27,419 nucleotides of DNA, from the NCBI GenBank assembly GCA_037447455.1, contig JBBIGQ010000022.1, positions 1 through 27,419 on the forward strand, given 5' to 3'. Numbering within the stretch: position 1 is the stretch's first letter; every line of letters begins with the position of its first letter. The position numbers were made by a program, and so were the translations under genes. Shown here one piece after another: positions 8,623 to 16,486 of the stretch. The notes under the pieces are model-generated. The model saw only the letters and a program-made list of their open reading frames with translations. It did not search any database and was not told the DNA's origin. This stretch comes from BPGX01 sp037447455. Lineage in GTDB: Bacteria; Bacteroidota; Bacteroidia; B-17B0; Aurantibacillaceae.

Positions 8623-10230
8623 TTAACAATTGTTTGAAATATTTTCGCTGAGTTTTTGAGAAAAGGGGATGAAAATGGTGAATGTACTGCCCTTATCTGG
8701 TTCACTTACTAAATGGATAGCGCCATGATGCAATTCTATGATTTTTTTGACGTAAAATAATCCTAAGCCAAATCCTTTTACATTATGGGTATTCCCCGTG
8801 GGGACTCTGTAAAATTTGTCAAATATCTTTTTTTGATGTTCTTTTGGAATGCCTATTCCATTATCTTTTATAGAAATAAAAATGCCCTTTGCATCAGAAT
8901 GGGTGGTTATTTTAATCTCCGGCGCATCTTTAGAGTATTTGATAGCGTTGTCTATCAAATTATTCATAACATTTGAAAAATGTGGTTTATCAATTTCTGC
9001 ACAATGCTCTTTGGCCTCTAATTGCACTGTTATGTTTCCGCCTTTACTTTCCACTATTAATCGTGTATTTTGTATCATCTCAATTAAGATGTTGTGAATG
9101 TTTTCTTTTGAAAATTTAATTTTAATTTCTGCTTTTTCAAGAGTGGCAGAGGTCAAAATACTCTCCACCAACTGATGCAGTCGTTTTACCTCATTAGCCA
9201 TGATTTTCAACGTACGTTCTTCTGCTTCGGGTGTTTTCTGAATACTTTTATCGCTAAAAAATTGTATGCCGAGATTTAGTGTTGCAATGGGCGTTTTAAG
9301 TTCGTGTGTCATGTTGTTGACAAAATCATTTTTGATGTCAGATAATTTTTTTTGCTGAAAAATGGTAGATAAAAAATAGATGTAGGAGGATACGAGCACT
9401 GCAATAATAATAATAGAAAGTAGAAGTAAGAATAACATTTCCCGGATGATGTATCGCTTTTGGTGTGGGAATTTGAGTGTAAGATAAGTGGGCGTTACAA
9501 AAATATTGGAAGGGAATAAATTAATACTATATTCAATATTGTTTTCATTTTCATTAATGATATGAGAGTTATCAGTGATTTTGGACTTATTCAGATTCAT
9601 ATAAGGTAACGCACTTTTTAATTCATAACAATACTTTGCTTTTATACCATTATTCAAGAGTTCATGACGAAGTACGGAATCTATTTTATTAGTATCAATT
9701 TTAGGAGAAAAATTATTATACACATTAATACTAATGGATTCATCGAAAATATCGTTGACAATTTCATTCGTGTTTTTTATCATTTCCGGCTGAATACTTT
9801 TGATTTCCTGTTTTTTTTGAGGGGTAATGGTGGAATTTAAGTTCACTGGCAGTAAAGATTTAAACAATGTTTTTTTAATGTGGAAGGAATCAAAAGGAAT
9901 TTCTTTGTGGATATATTTGGATGAAACAAATCCGTTGGAATCTGTATTTAATTCTTCAAATAAACGTATTCTGTAATCGTCGGTGCTGTTTTGATTTTTA
10001 TTTTGAACAGTAACGCCTTGTGAACGGTAATTGATTTTTTTGACTACTAAATTTCCTGAAATAAATTTATTGGCTTTTTGGCTGGTGTTAATTAGGGCTG
10101 TTTGTACCTGATGCGAAAATTTTTCCTGTTTGATTTTATAATCTTCATAAATAGAATATACCTGAATACTAATCAGCGCAATGATGCTTAAAGCCAAGAT
10201 AGATGCGACGATGTATATTTTTTTTATCAT
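8623..10230 (-). CDS. Sensor histidine kinase
   Basis: Membrane sensor that autophosphorylates and passes phosphate to the adjacent OmpR-type regulator. It has 535 residues. A first membrane helix (about 3-25) is followed by a roughly 235-residue extracytoplasmic domain with no recognised family. A second helix (about 265-287) leads to the HisKA domain, with phospho-accepting His309 in NNMTHELKTP. The HATPase domain has the N box NLIDNAIKYS, G1 box DNGIGIPKEHQKKIFDKF and G2 box GFGLGLFYV. All kinase motifs are intact. There is no HAMP or PAS domain. ATG 10230 is chosen; the TTG three codons upstream lies inside the -7 promoter element. Only 6 nt separate that element from the ATG, so the mRNA may be leaderless. 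Confidence 0.95.
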   Translation of the reverse strand: MIKKIYIVASILALSIIALISIQVYSIYEDYKIKQEKFSHQVQTALINTSQKANKFISGNLVVKKINYRSQGVTVQNKNQNSTDDYRIRLFEELNTDSNGFVSSKYIHKEIPFDSFHIKKTLFKSLLPVNLNSTITPQKKQEIKSIQPEMIKNTNEIVNDIFDESISINVYNNFSPKIDTNKIDSVLRHELLNNGIKAKYCYELKSALPYMNLNKSKITDNSHIINENENNIEYSINLFPSNIFVTPTYLTLKFPHQKRYIIREMLFLLLLSIIIIAVLVSSYIYFLSTIFQQKKLSDIKNDFVNNMTHELKTPIATLNLGIQFFSDKSIQKTPEAEERTLKIMANEVKRLHQLVESILTSATLEKAEIKIKFSKENIHNILIEMIQNTRLIVESKGGNITVQLEAKEHCAEIDKPHFSNVMNNLIDNAIKYSKDAPEIKITTHSDAKGIFISIKDNGIGIPKEHQKKIFDKFYRVPTGNTHNVKGFGLGLFYVKKIIELHHGAIHLVSEPDKGSTFTIFIPFSQKLSENISNNC

Positions 10231-10236
10231 TCTGCA

Positions 10237-10268
10237 CAAAAATAAGCAGCACTTTCTCTATAAGCAAA
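10237..10268 (-). promoter_or_regulatory. Full -33/-7 promoter of the sensor kinase, almost abutting its start codon
   Basis: Reading the minus strand: TTTG (10268-10265), 20 nt, then TATTTTTG (10244-10237), both exact matches with canonical spacing. Only six bases (TGCAGA) separate the element from the ATG at 10230. The expected transcription start is therefore at or next to the start codon. Confidence 0.75.
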
Positions 10269-10372
10269 GGCTCTTTTATTAAAAATGGTGAAAAAGAGCA
10301 TCTGCTTCAAATGAAACAAACGCAGATATTTCAAGTCCGTTTTGTATTCATTTTATTTAAACCCGTGTATTT

Positions 10373-10867
10373 TCAATACATCCCTTCCGTGACCTTGTAA
10401 TAAATTATTTTTTCACTTTCAGAAATGTGCTCAATAAAATGTGTATGATAGGGTAATAAAAATGTTTCATTACAATTTGCTCTCTTTATCTCCATCCAAA
10501 TCAAGCCATTATTTTGCAAAAAATCTTCAACAATACCTATCCACTGATTGTTTTTAGCCGTGTCTAAAACCTTAAATCCAATCCATTGTTCCCATTCATT
10601 TTCAAGAATAGTTTTTTTAGGGACCAATATATTGAGATGAGTGAGTTTTTTAGCATCCTCCCATGACGAAATGCCTTTCAGTTTCACAACAATTTTTTTT
10701 GATAAAACATTAATATTTTCAATGAAGAATGGAACGGGTTCATTCTGTATTTCTAAAAAAAAATACTCTGTGTCGTTCCACTGAATATCGGCTGTAAGAT
10801 GGACACTGACCGCCCCTTTTATGCCGTGCGGTTTTCCAATTTTCCCAATGACTACTAAATCATCCAT
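10373..10867 (-). CDS. rimM: Ribosome maturation factor RimM
   Basis: Assists 30S head maturation by binding ribosomal protein S19 and pre-16S rRNA. It has 164 residues, normal for the family. The N-terminal barrel starts VVIGKIGKPHGIKGAV (5-20), the signature of the family. The C-terminal PRC-barrel-like domain includes WIGFKVLD and the end segment LLPYHTHFIEHIS. The frame is open further upstream inside pyrG, but the conserved N-terminus fixes the start at ATG 10867. That ATG overlaps the pyrG stop by 8 nt (ATGGATGA), implying translational coupling. RimM is usually encoded between rpsP and trmD; neither is here, so placement behind pyrG is unusual. Confidence 0.93.
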   Translation of the reverse strand: MDDLVVIGKIGKPHGIKGAVSVHLTADIQWNDTEYFFLEIQNEPVPFFIENINVLSKKIVVKLKGISSWEDAKKLTHLNILVPKKTILENEWEQWIGFKVLDTAKNNQWIGIVEDFLQNNGLIWMEIKRANCNETFLLPYHTHFIEHISESEKIIYYKVTEGMY

Positions 10868-12467
10868 TGTTTTCAATGGCTGCTTTGATAAAATGAATAA
10901 AGAGTGGGTGCGGATTTTCAACAGTGCTCTTATATTCAGGATGAAACTGAACACCGATAAAAAAAGGATGATCATTTAATTCCATAATTTCTACCAGCCC
11001 TTTTTCAGGATTTATTCCCGAAAACAGCATTCCGTTTTTTACAAACACATCTGTGTACTCATTATTAAATTCATATCTGTGTCGATGTCTTTCGTATATT
11101 AATTTTTGGTTGTATATTTTATAGGCAAGCGTATTTTCTTTTATTTCACACGGATAAGCACCTAACCGCATCGTACCTCCAAGATAATGGACAGATTTTT
11201 GAGTTTCCAGCAAATCAATGACAGGATGTTTTGTAGCCGGGTTCATTTCACGGCTATTAGCATCTTCATACTGTAATACATTTCTGGCAAACGCAATCAC
11301 TGCACATTGCATGCCAAGACAAATGCCCAGAAAAGGCACTTTATTTTTTCTGGCGTATTCAATGGCTATAATTTTTCCTTCAATACCTCTATTACCAAAG
11401 CCCGGCGCCACTAAAATCCCTTTTGTTTTTCCTAACAAATCTTCTACATTTTCCCGGGTAATTTTTTCGCTATGAATCCAATGAATGTTGACTCTAGAAT
11501 TATTTTTCACGCCCGCGTGTATAAATGCTTCCGCAATTGATTTGTAAGAATCTTTAAGTTCTACATATTTCCCCACTAATGCCACATCTACCTGATGTTT
11601 GGTGGAATACAATACATTTAAAAATTTCTTCCAGTTTTTTAAATCTGGTTTTCCATCTGATACGACATTTAATTTTTTCAACACCACTTCGTCCAATTTT
11701 TCTTTTTCCATTAAAATAGGCACTTCGTAAATAGATTTTGCGTCTATGGCTTCTATCACGGCGTCTTTACTAACGTTACAAAAGAGGGCTATTTTTTTTC
11801 TTATATCATCATTGATTTTGTGTTCGGTGCGGCACACAATAATATCGGGTTGTACGCCGTGCTCTAATAGCATCTTTACAGAGTGTTGTGTGGGTTTGGT
11901 TTTTAATTCACCGGTTGAAGAAAGATAGGGCAAAAGTGTCAGATGAATGACGATGCAATTGTTGGTTAATTCCCACTTCAATTGGCGCACGGACTCAATA
12001 TAAGGGGTTGATTCAATGTCTCCCACAGTGCCGCCAATTTCAGTAATCACAAAATCAAACTGATGGTTTTGTCCCAGTATTTTTATTCGTCTTTTTATTT
12101 CATCGGTTATATGTGGAATGACCTGTACAGTTTTTCCCAGATAATCACCTTTTCTTTCTTTATCAATAACGGTTTGATAAATTTTGCCGGTTGTAACATT
12201 GTTGGCCTGAGAAGTCGGCACATTCAAAAAACGTTCGTAGTGTCCCAAATCCAAATCAGTTTCGGCGCCATCATCGGTAACATAACATTCTCCGTGTTCG
12301 TAAGGGTTCAAGGTGCCGGGATCTACGTTGATATAAGGATCTAATTTTTGTATAGTAACTTTGAACCCTCTTGATTGTAAAAGCTTGGCGAGAGAGGCCG
12401 ATATAATACCTTTTCCTAATGAGGATGTAACGCCGCCTGTAACAAAAATATATTTGGTAGAGGACAT
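10860..12467 (-). CDS. pyrG: CTP synthase
   Basis: Makes CTP from UTP, ATP and glutamine-derived ammonia, the last step of pyrimidine nucleotide synthesis; cytoplasmic tetramer. It has 535 residues, typical length. The amidoligase domain opens with VTGGVTSSLGKG (9-20, P-loop) and contains QKLDPYINVDPGTLNPYEHG and ITEIGGTVGDIES. The C-terminal class I glutamine amidotransferase has APGFGNRG, nucleophile Cys383 in FLGICLGMQC, and the His/Glu pair in GVQFHPEYKS. All are intact. It is the first gene of a pyrG-rimM unit. No perfect TAnnTTTG lies directly upstream on the minus strand, so its promoter may lie further out in the 301-base leader region, which also contains an inverted repeat. Confidence 0.98.
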   Translation of the reverse strand: MSSTKYIFVTGGVTSSLGKGIISASLAKLLQSRGFKVTIQKLDPYINVDPGTLNPYEHGECYVTDDGAETDLDLGHYERFLNVPTSQANNVTTGKIYQTVIDKERKGDYLGKTVQVIPHITDEIKRRIKILGQNHQFDFVITEIGGTVGDIESTPYIESVRQLKWELTNNCIVIHLTLLPYLSSTGELKTKPTQHSVKMLLEHGVQPDIIVCRTEHKINDDIRKKIALFCNVSKDAVIEAIDAKSIYEVPILMEKEKLDEVVLKKLNVVSDGKPDLKNWKKFLNVLYSTKHQVDVALVGKYVELKDSYKSIAEAFIHAGVKNNSRVNIHWIHSEKITRENVEDLLGKTKGILVAPGFGNRGIEGKIIAIEYARKNKVPFLGICLGMQCAVIAFARNVLQYEDANSREMNPATKHPVIDLLETQKSVHYLGGTMRLGAYPCEIKENTLAYKIYNQKLIYERHRHRYEFNNEYTDVFVKNGMLFSGINPEKGLVEIMELNDHPFFIGVQFHPEYKSTVENPHPLFIHFIKAAIENNG

Positions 12468-12567
12468 AGGTAAATTTGCGTGCGAATTTGCGAAATAAAA
12501 TAATGGCTAAAAAATGGATTTGTTTATATCCTCTTAAAGTACTGTATTTTCAATGCTTTGAGAAAAC

Positions 12568-12640
12568 AGCCCATTAAAATATGTATAAATATCAATAGAT
12601 AGCACCTCTGCGAATCGCTGAAAGTCAATTCAAATGGGCT
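12568..12640. repeat. Inverted repeat AGCCCATT ... AATGGGCT between pyrG and HU
   Basis: The two 8-bp arms (12568-12575 and 12633-12640) pair perfectly around a 57-nt spacer. On the plus strand the second arm runs into TTTT (12641-12644), like the end of a small RNA or terminator. On the minus strand the same element would sit in the pyrG leader. The function is not known. Confidence 0.45.
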
Positions 12641-12653
12641 TTTTAGGGCGCAG

Positions 12654-12682
12654 TTATCCACAATTCATACAATTTATCAACA
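12654..12682 (+). promoter_or_regulatory. Pair of DnaA-box-like sites upstream of HU
   Basis: TTATCCACA (12654-12662) is a perfect match to the classical DnaA box. TTATCAACA (12674-12682) differs from TTATCCACA at one position. They point the same way, 20 bp apart (about two helical turns), and end 27 bp before the HU -33 element. Confidence 0.45.
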
Positions 12683-12709
12683 AAATAGCGGTTTTTCTTG
12701 TGAATTTCC

Positions 12710-12740
12710 TTGACAAATCAAATAAAACACCTTATCTTTG
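12710..12740 (+). promoter_or_regulatory. Full promoter of the HU gene
   Basis: TTG (12710-12712, within CCTTGACA), 20 nt, then TATCTTTG (12733-12740) followed by C. This matches the Bacteroidota consensus with canonical spacing. The leader to ATG 12769 is about 20-28 nt. Confidence 0.78.
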
Positions 12741-12768
12741 CAGTATTAAAAATCAAAAAAATAAAACT

Positions 12769-13050
12769 ATGAACAAAGCAGAATTGATTGATGCTATTGC
12801 ATCAGGAGCAAAGTTGACAAAAGCAGACGCTACAAGAGCGTTAGATGCAACCATTGACGCTATCAGCAAAGCGTTGAAAAAAGGAGACAGAATCGGCCTT
12901 GTAGGATTTGGTTCCTTCTCTATTACCAAAAGAAGCGCCCGCACTGGTCGTAACCCTCAAACAGGAAAAGAAATTAAAATTCCTGCAAAAAAAGTGGTAA
13001 AATTCAAAGCTGGTGCTGAATTAGCAGGATCTGTAAACAAAGGAAAATAA
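12769..13050 (+). CDS. HU-family DNA-binding protein
   Basis: Small nucleoid protein that binds and bends DNA as a dimer. It has 93 residues, standard HU length. The start is MNKAELIDAIA. The helical dimerisation half is followed by GDRIGLVGFGSFSI and the DNA-binding arm, with ARTGRNPQTGKEIKIPA carrying the proline that intercalates into DNA. The frame is open 45 codons further upstream, but that part spans the promoter, so ATG 12769 is correct. It is a single-gene unit with a strong promoter and a strong terminator, fitting high expression. DnaA-box-like sequences lie upstream of its promoter. Confidence 0.97.
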   Translation: MNKAELIDAIASGAKLTKADATRALDATIDAISKALKKGDRIGLVGFGSFSITKRSARTGRNPQTGKEIKIPAKKVVKFKAGAELAGSVNKGK

Positions 13051-13074
13051 TTTTTTCCTTGTGGAATTAGAATC

Positions 13075-13101
13075 AAAAACCCCGCTATAGGCGGGGTTTT
13101 T
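13075..13101. terminator. Bidirectional terminator between HU and murI
   Basis: The stem CCCCGC/GCGGGG around loop TATAG is flanked by A and T runs, so it reads as stem plus U-tract on either strand. It lies 25 nt after the HU stop and 21 nt from the convergent murI stop. Confidence 0.9.
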
Positions 13102-13121
13102 TGTTTTTTAGCGGCAATACT

Positions 13122-13940
13122 TTAAATTTTCTGCGCTTCTATTTTCTCTCCAAAAAATAAAGCAGCTTTTTCATTAAACCATTCTGATTCAATGGTAGTA
13201 AAGAAATGTCGCGCACTATTTTTTCCAAGGCAGTTATCTATTTCAGGATGTTTCTGTAAATAGTTCTTTAAACTTTTCGCAACAATGTTGCCTTGTGAAA
13301 TGAATTGAATATTGGAGGGTGTATATTGTTTAAGTTTAGGTAAAAGCAAAGGATAGTGTGTGCAGCCCAATAAAATAGTATCAATATTTGAATCTTTTTC
13401 AAGTAAGGCATTAATGTGTTTTTTGATAAAGTAATCAGCGCCTTCTGATAAATGTTCATTAGTTTCTATTAATGGCACCCACATTGGACAGGCCTCCTGA
13501 ACCACTGTTATTTCCGGAAAGAATTTTTTGATTTCAATTACATACGATTCTGATTTTACAGTGCCTTCTGTTGCAAAAAGTCCTATATGTTTGGTTTTTG
13601 AATAATGCCCAATTACTTCGGTGGTGGGGCGAATGACGCCTAATACCCTGTTGTCTTTTGCTATTCGTGGTAAATCGTTCTGTTGAATGGTTCGAAGGGC
13701 CTTTGCTGAAGCGGTGTTGCAGGCAAGTATAACGAGTGGACAGTTTTTCTCAAATAATAATTTTACGCATTCCAGGGTGAATTTATAAACGGTTTCAAAA
13801 CTTCTTCCACCATAGGGCGCCCGTGCATTATCTCCTAAATAGATGTAATCATATTCTGGTAAAACTTTTAATATATCTTTAAAAACCGTAAGCCCACCAT
13901 AGCCGGAATCAAAAATTCCAATTTTACCTTTTTCTTTCAC
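13122..13940 (-). CDS. murI: Glutamate racemase
   Basis: Makes D-glutamate for peptidoglycan from L-glutamate without a cofactor. It has 272 residues, normal length. It has IGIFDSGYGGLTV with Asp11/Ser12, first catalytic cysteine Cys74 in LACNTASAKALR, and second catalytic cysteine Cys193 with His195 in LLGCTHYPLLL. The start is GTG at 13940; the nearby ATGs are out of frame. It lies 39 nt downstream of recN on the same strand, so the two are probably transcribed together, and it ends at the terminator shared with HU. Confidence 0.96.
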   Translation of the reverse strand: MKEKGKIGIFDSGYGGLTVFKDILKVLPEYDYIYLGDNARAPYGGRSFETVYKFTLECVKLLFEKNCPLVILACNTASAKALRTIQQNDLPRIAKDNRVLGVIRPTTEVIGHYSKTKHIGLFATEGTVKSESYVIEIKKFFPEITVVQEACPMWVPLIETNEHLSEGADYFIKKHINALLEKDSNIDTILLGCTHYPLLLPKLKQYTPSNIQFISQGNIVAKSLKNYLQKHPEIDNCLGKNSARHFFTTIESEWFNEKAALFFGEKIEAQKI

Positions 13941-13979
13941 ATCATTGCATTTACTTGTTCCACATAAAGATTGATATTG

Positions 13980-15644
13980 TTATGCCTGATTAAGTAGTTC
14001 TTTGGCGTTTTGAATAGCGGCTTCTCCGGGCTTTCCGCTGCTGAGCATTTTTGCAATTTCAAACACTCTGTTTTGTTTATTTAATTCTTCAATAAACGTT
14101 ATAGTTTTATTTTCTACTTCTTTTTTATACACATAAAGATGTTGTTGTCCTTTGGCAGCAATTTGTGGCAAGTGTGTAATAACTATTACCTGCATAGTAT
14201 CGCTCATGTTTTTCATAATATCGCCCATTTTGCCTGCAACAGCCCCACTTACACCGGTATCAATTTCATCAAACAGAATGCTAGGTAAATGAATGTGCTG
14301 TGCCATTATCGATTTAATAGCAAGCATCAAACGCGAAATTTCTCCGCCCGAAACGGCTTTTTGTACTTCTGAAGGAGCAATGCCTTTGTTGGCAGAAAAC
14401 AGAAATTTTATCTCATCTTTTCCGTACATGTTTAACTCGTTGTTCTCCTTGTGCTGAATGTCTATTCTAAACTGTGCATTAGGCATGGCAAGTTCTTTCA
14501 GTAGTTGAGTGCAGGTGTGCTGAATAAAATCTCTTACTTTCGTTCGCTTTTCGGACAGATGTTGTGCTTTTTGTTGCAGAGCATTTTCCAGTGCGTCCAC
14601 CTGCTTTTTCTTTTCAAGAATACTATCGTCTATGTTTTGATATTGAGATATTTTTTTTTGTAATTCGTTTTGAATAACTAGTAATTCTTTTTCTGTTTTG
14701 ATATTATGTTTTTTCAAAAGTTTATTAATGCTGTCTACTCTTGTGCTTAACTGCTCTATTCTCTCCGGATCAATCTCAATATCGTTTAAAAGATGTTCGG
14801 ATTCACGGGCAATATCTTTCAATTCAATGATATTGCTTTGTAATCGCTGAACCAGTGCCTCATACTTTGAGTTATACTTTGAAATGGACTGAAGATTATT
14901 TTTTATTTGCGTCAATAATTGGATGACATTGATATCGGTCTCCTGTAAAGATTGAACAGATGAAGACAGTTGTTGAATGATAATTTCCGCATTTTCTAAT
15001 TGATTTAATTCTTCTTCCACACGGTGTAATTCTCCTTCTTGTATTTTTACATCAAGAAGTTCATTTAGCAAATAATTGGTGTAATCCGATTCCTTTTGAA
15101 GGTTCTGCTGTTCTTGAATCAATGCCTCCAGATTTTTCTTTTCTTTTTCCAGTTGCTTAAATAATGTTGTATATTCATAACGTTCATCAAGGCATCCTGC
15201 CACAGCGTCTATAAAGTTATATCGAAAAAGTGGAGTGTTTATCATCAAATTCTGATGTTGTGAATGAATATCAATGAGATAATCTCCCAATGCTTTTAGG
15301 GTAGGTATATTCACCAGTGTATCATTGATAAAACAACGGCTTTTACCTTCCGGAGTAATTTCTCTTCGCAGAATAATTTCTTCAGAGTAATCCAAATCAT
15401 TTTCTTTAAAAAAATCTTTTAAAGCTAGTTTAGAAATGTCAAAAATAATTTCTAAAATCGTTTTTTGGGAATTATCAAAAGCAAAACTGGTAGTAGATTT
15501 TCCGCCCAGGACCAAAGAAATAGCGTCTAATAAAATAGATTTTCCTGCACCTGTTTCGCCGGTAATCACTACAAAAGAATTCTGAAAAGTAATTTCAGCA
15601 CGATTGATGAGTGCAAAGTTTTGAACTCTTAATTCTTTTAACAT
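13980..15644 (-). CDS. recN: DNA repair protein RecN
   Basis: SMC-like ATPase that acts early in double-strand break repair. It has 554 residues, typical length. It opens MLKELRVQNFALI, with Walker A GETGAGKS (29-36). A long coiled-coil middle (about 150-370) is rich in Glu, Gln, Lys and Leu. The C-terminal ABC signature is VSGGEISRLMLA, and Walker B is ILFDEIDTGVSG. All are intact. The -7 promoter element ends only 5 nt before the ATG, so the message may be leaderless. No LexA-type operator was recognised. murI follows 39 nt downstream. Confidence 0.96.
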   Translation of the reverse strand: MLKELRVQNFALINRAEITFQNSFVVITGETGAGKSILLDAISLVLGGKSTTSFAFDNSQKTILEIIFDISKLALKDFFKENDLDYSEEIILRREITPEGKSRCFINDTLVNIPTLKALGDYLIDIHSQHQNLMINTPLFRYNFIDAVAGCLDERYEYTTLFKQLEKEKKNLEALIQEQQNLQKESDYTNYLLNELLDVKIQEGELHRVEEELNQLENAEIIIQQLSSSVQSLQETDINVIQLLTQIKNNLQSISKYNSKYEALVQRLQSNIIELKDIARESEHLLNDIEIDPERIEQLSTRVDSINKLLKKHNIKTEKELLVIQNELQKKISQYQNIDDSILEKKKQVDALENALQQKAQHLSEKRTKVRDFIQHTCTQLLKELAMPNAQFRIDIQHKENNELNMYGKDEIKFLFSANKGIAPSEVQKAVSGGEISRLMLAIKSIMAQHIHLPSILFDEIDTGVSGAVAGKMGDIMKNMSDTMQVIVITHLPQIAAKGQQHLYVYKKEVENKTITFIEELNKQNRVFEIAKMLSSGKPGEAAIQNAKELLNQA

Positions 15645-15649
15645 AGCTG

Positions 15650-15657
15650 CAAAAATA
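15650..15657 (-). promoter_or_regulatory. -7 promoter element of recN, almost abutting its start codon
   Basis: TATTTTTG followed by C on the minus strand. Only five bases (CAGCT) lie between it and the recN ATG. No -33 TTTG is found at the expected spacing. It is divergent from the YebC promoter 58 nt away. Confidence 0.6.
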
Positions 15658-15715
15658 ATAAATCAAACGAATGCCATGAAAGGATAAGCCAGACAAATAC
15701 ACGAATGGTTTTCCG

Positions 15716-15723
15716 TATATTTG
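15716..15723 (+). promoter_or_regulatory. -7 promoter element of the YebC/TACO1-family gene
   Basis: TATATTTG followed by C, an exact TAnnTTTG match, ending 14 nt before the ATG at 15738. The frame is open to 15705, but that extension covers this element. Confidence 0.68.
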
Positions 15724-15737
15724 CAAAAAAAAAAATT

Positions 15738-16451
15738 ATGGGACGAATATTTGAAAAACGCAAAGAAAAAATGTTTAAGCGGTATGCTAAGATGGCAAAA
15801 GCATTTACTAAAATAGGAAGAGAAATTGCCATTGCAGTAAAGTTAGGTGGACCTAATCCAGAGAGCAATCCAAGATTAAGAATGGTATTACAAAATGCGA
15901 AGTCTGTCAATATGCCAAAAGCAAATATAGAAGCGGCTATTAAAAGAGCTGCTGAAAAGAATGCTGCCAATTATGAAGAAGCGATCTATGAAGCATACGC
16001 CCCTCACGGCATCCCTTTATTAATTGAAACGACTACGGATAATCCTACACGCACGGTGGCTAACATACGAATGCATCTGAATAGGGGAAACGGGACCTTA
16101 GGAACTTCGGGCTCTGTAAGTTTTATGTTTGAACGAAAAGGCATTTTTAAGATTGATGCTACTAATCAAAATAAAGAAGAATTGGAACTTCAGTTAATTG
16201 ACTGGGGGGCAGAAGATATTGAGTGGGATGATGAAACAAATGAAGCGATTGTTACAACGACGTTCACGGATTTCGGAAAGATGCAGCAAGCATTGGAAGA
16301 AAACAATATCATAGTAACCGAAACCAATAAGGTGTTTATTCCTACTACCACTGTGGAACTGCCGGAAGAGCAACAAAAAGATGTTCTGGCACTTATTGAA
16401 AGATTAGAAGAAGACGATGATGTGGTGGCTGTTTACCATAATATGGTCTAG
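15738..16451 (+). CDS. YebC/PmpR (TACO1) family protein
   Basis: Cytoplasmic protein of a family described both as a transcriptional regulator (PmpR) and as a translation factor that helps ribosomes through difficult stretches (TACO1). It has 237 residues, normal length. The N-terminus is MGRIFEKRKEKMFKRYAKM, a variant of the usual opening. NPRLRMVLQNAKSVNMPK (48-65) and IKRAAEK follow. The central domain contains YEAYAPHGIPLLIETTTDN, GNGTLGTSGSVSFMF and GAEDIEWDD. The C-terminus ends VYHNM. The conserved N-terminus and the upstream -7 element fix the start at 15738. It is not next to ruvC, a common partner elsewhere. Family certain; which molecular role applies here is open. Confidence 0.94.
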   Translation: MGRIFEKRKEKMFKRYAKMAKAFTKIGREIAIAVKLGGPNPESNPRLRMVLQNAKSVNMPKANIEAAIKRAAEKNAANYEEAIYEAYAPHGIPLLIETTTDNPTRTVANIRMHLNRGNGTLGTSGSVSFMFERKGIFKIDATNQNKEELELQLIDWGAEDIEWDDETNEAIVTTTFTDFGKMQQALEENNIIVTETNKVFIPTTTVELPEEQQKDVLALIERLEEDDDVVAVYHNMV

Positions 16452-16466
16452 TTTATGATGGCGAAG

Positions 16467-16486
16467 AGTTTCTTTCTTTAGAAACT
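16467..16486. terminator. Weak hairpin between convergent genes
   Basis: The 7-bp stem AGTTTCT/AGAAACT around loop TTCTTT begins 16 nt after the YebC stop and overlaps the stop codon of the convergent hydroxylase gene. It is not followed by a clear T-run on either strand, so a terminator role is only possible. Confidence 0.3.

Larger units (their letters stand above)
12468..12768. other. 301-base divergent intergenic region between pyrG and HU
   Basis: Contents visible by eye: a plus-strand TAAATTTG at 12471-12478 next to the pyrG start; an 8-bp inverted repeat (12568-12575 and 12633-12640); DnaA-box-like sites at 12654-12662 and 12674-12682; and the HU promoter (12710-12740). No open frame with recognisable protein features was found. 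Confidence 0.6.

Noticed and set aside
8570..8629. Longer response regulator starting at TTG 8629
   Set aside because: The extra 20 residues are not receiver-like, and ATG 8569 sits right before the conserved domain.
10868..10975. N-terminally extended RimM reading into pyrG
   Set aside because: The extension is an alternate frame of the pyrG 3' end. The conserved RimM N-terminus starts at 10867.
11218..11928. Plus-strand open frames inside pyrG and similar frames opposite groEL, recN and bioF
   Set aside because: They are out-of-frame shadows of long, clearly conserved genes and have no protein features of their own.
12634..12768. HU protein with a 45-residue N-terminal extension
   Set aside because: The extension covers DnaA-box-like sites and both promoter elements; standard HU begins at MNKAELI.
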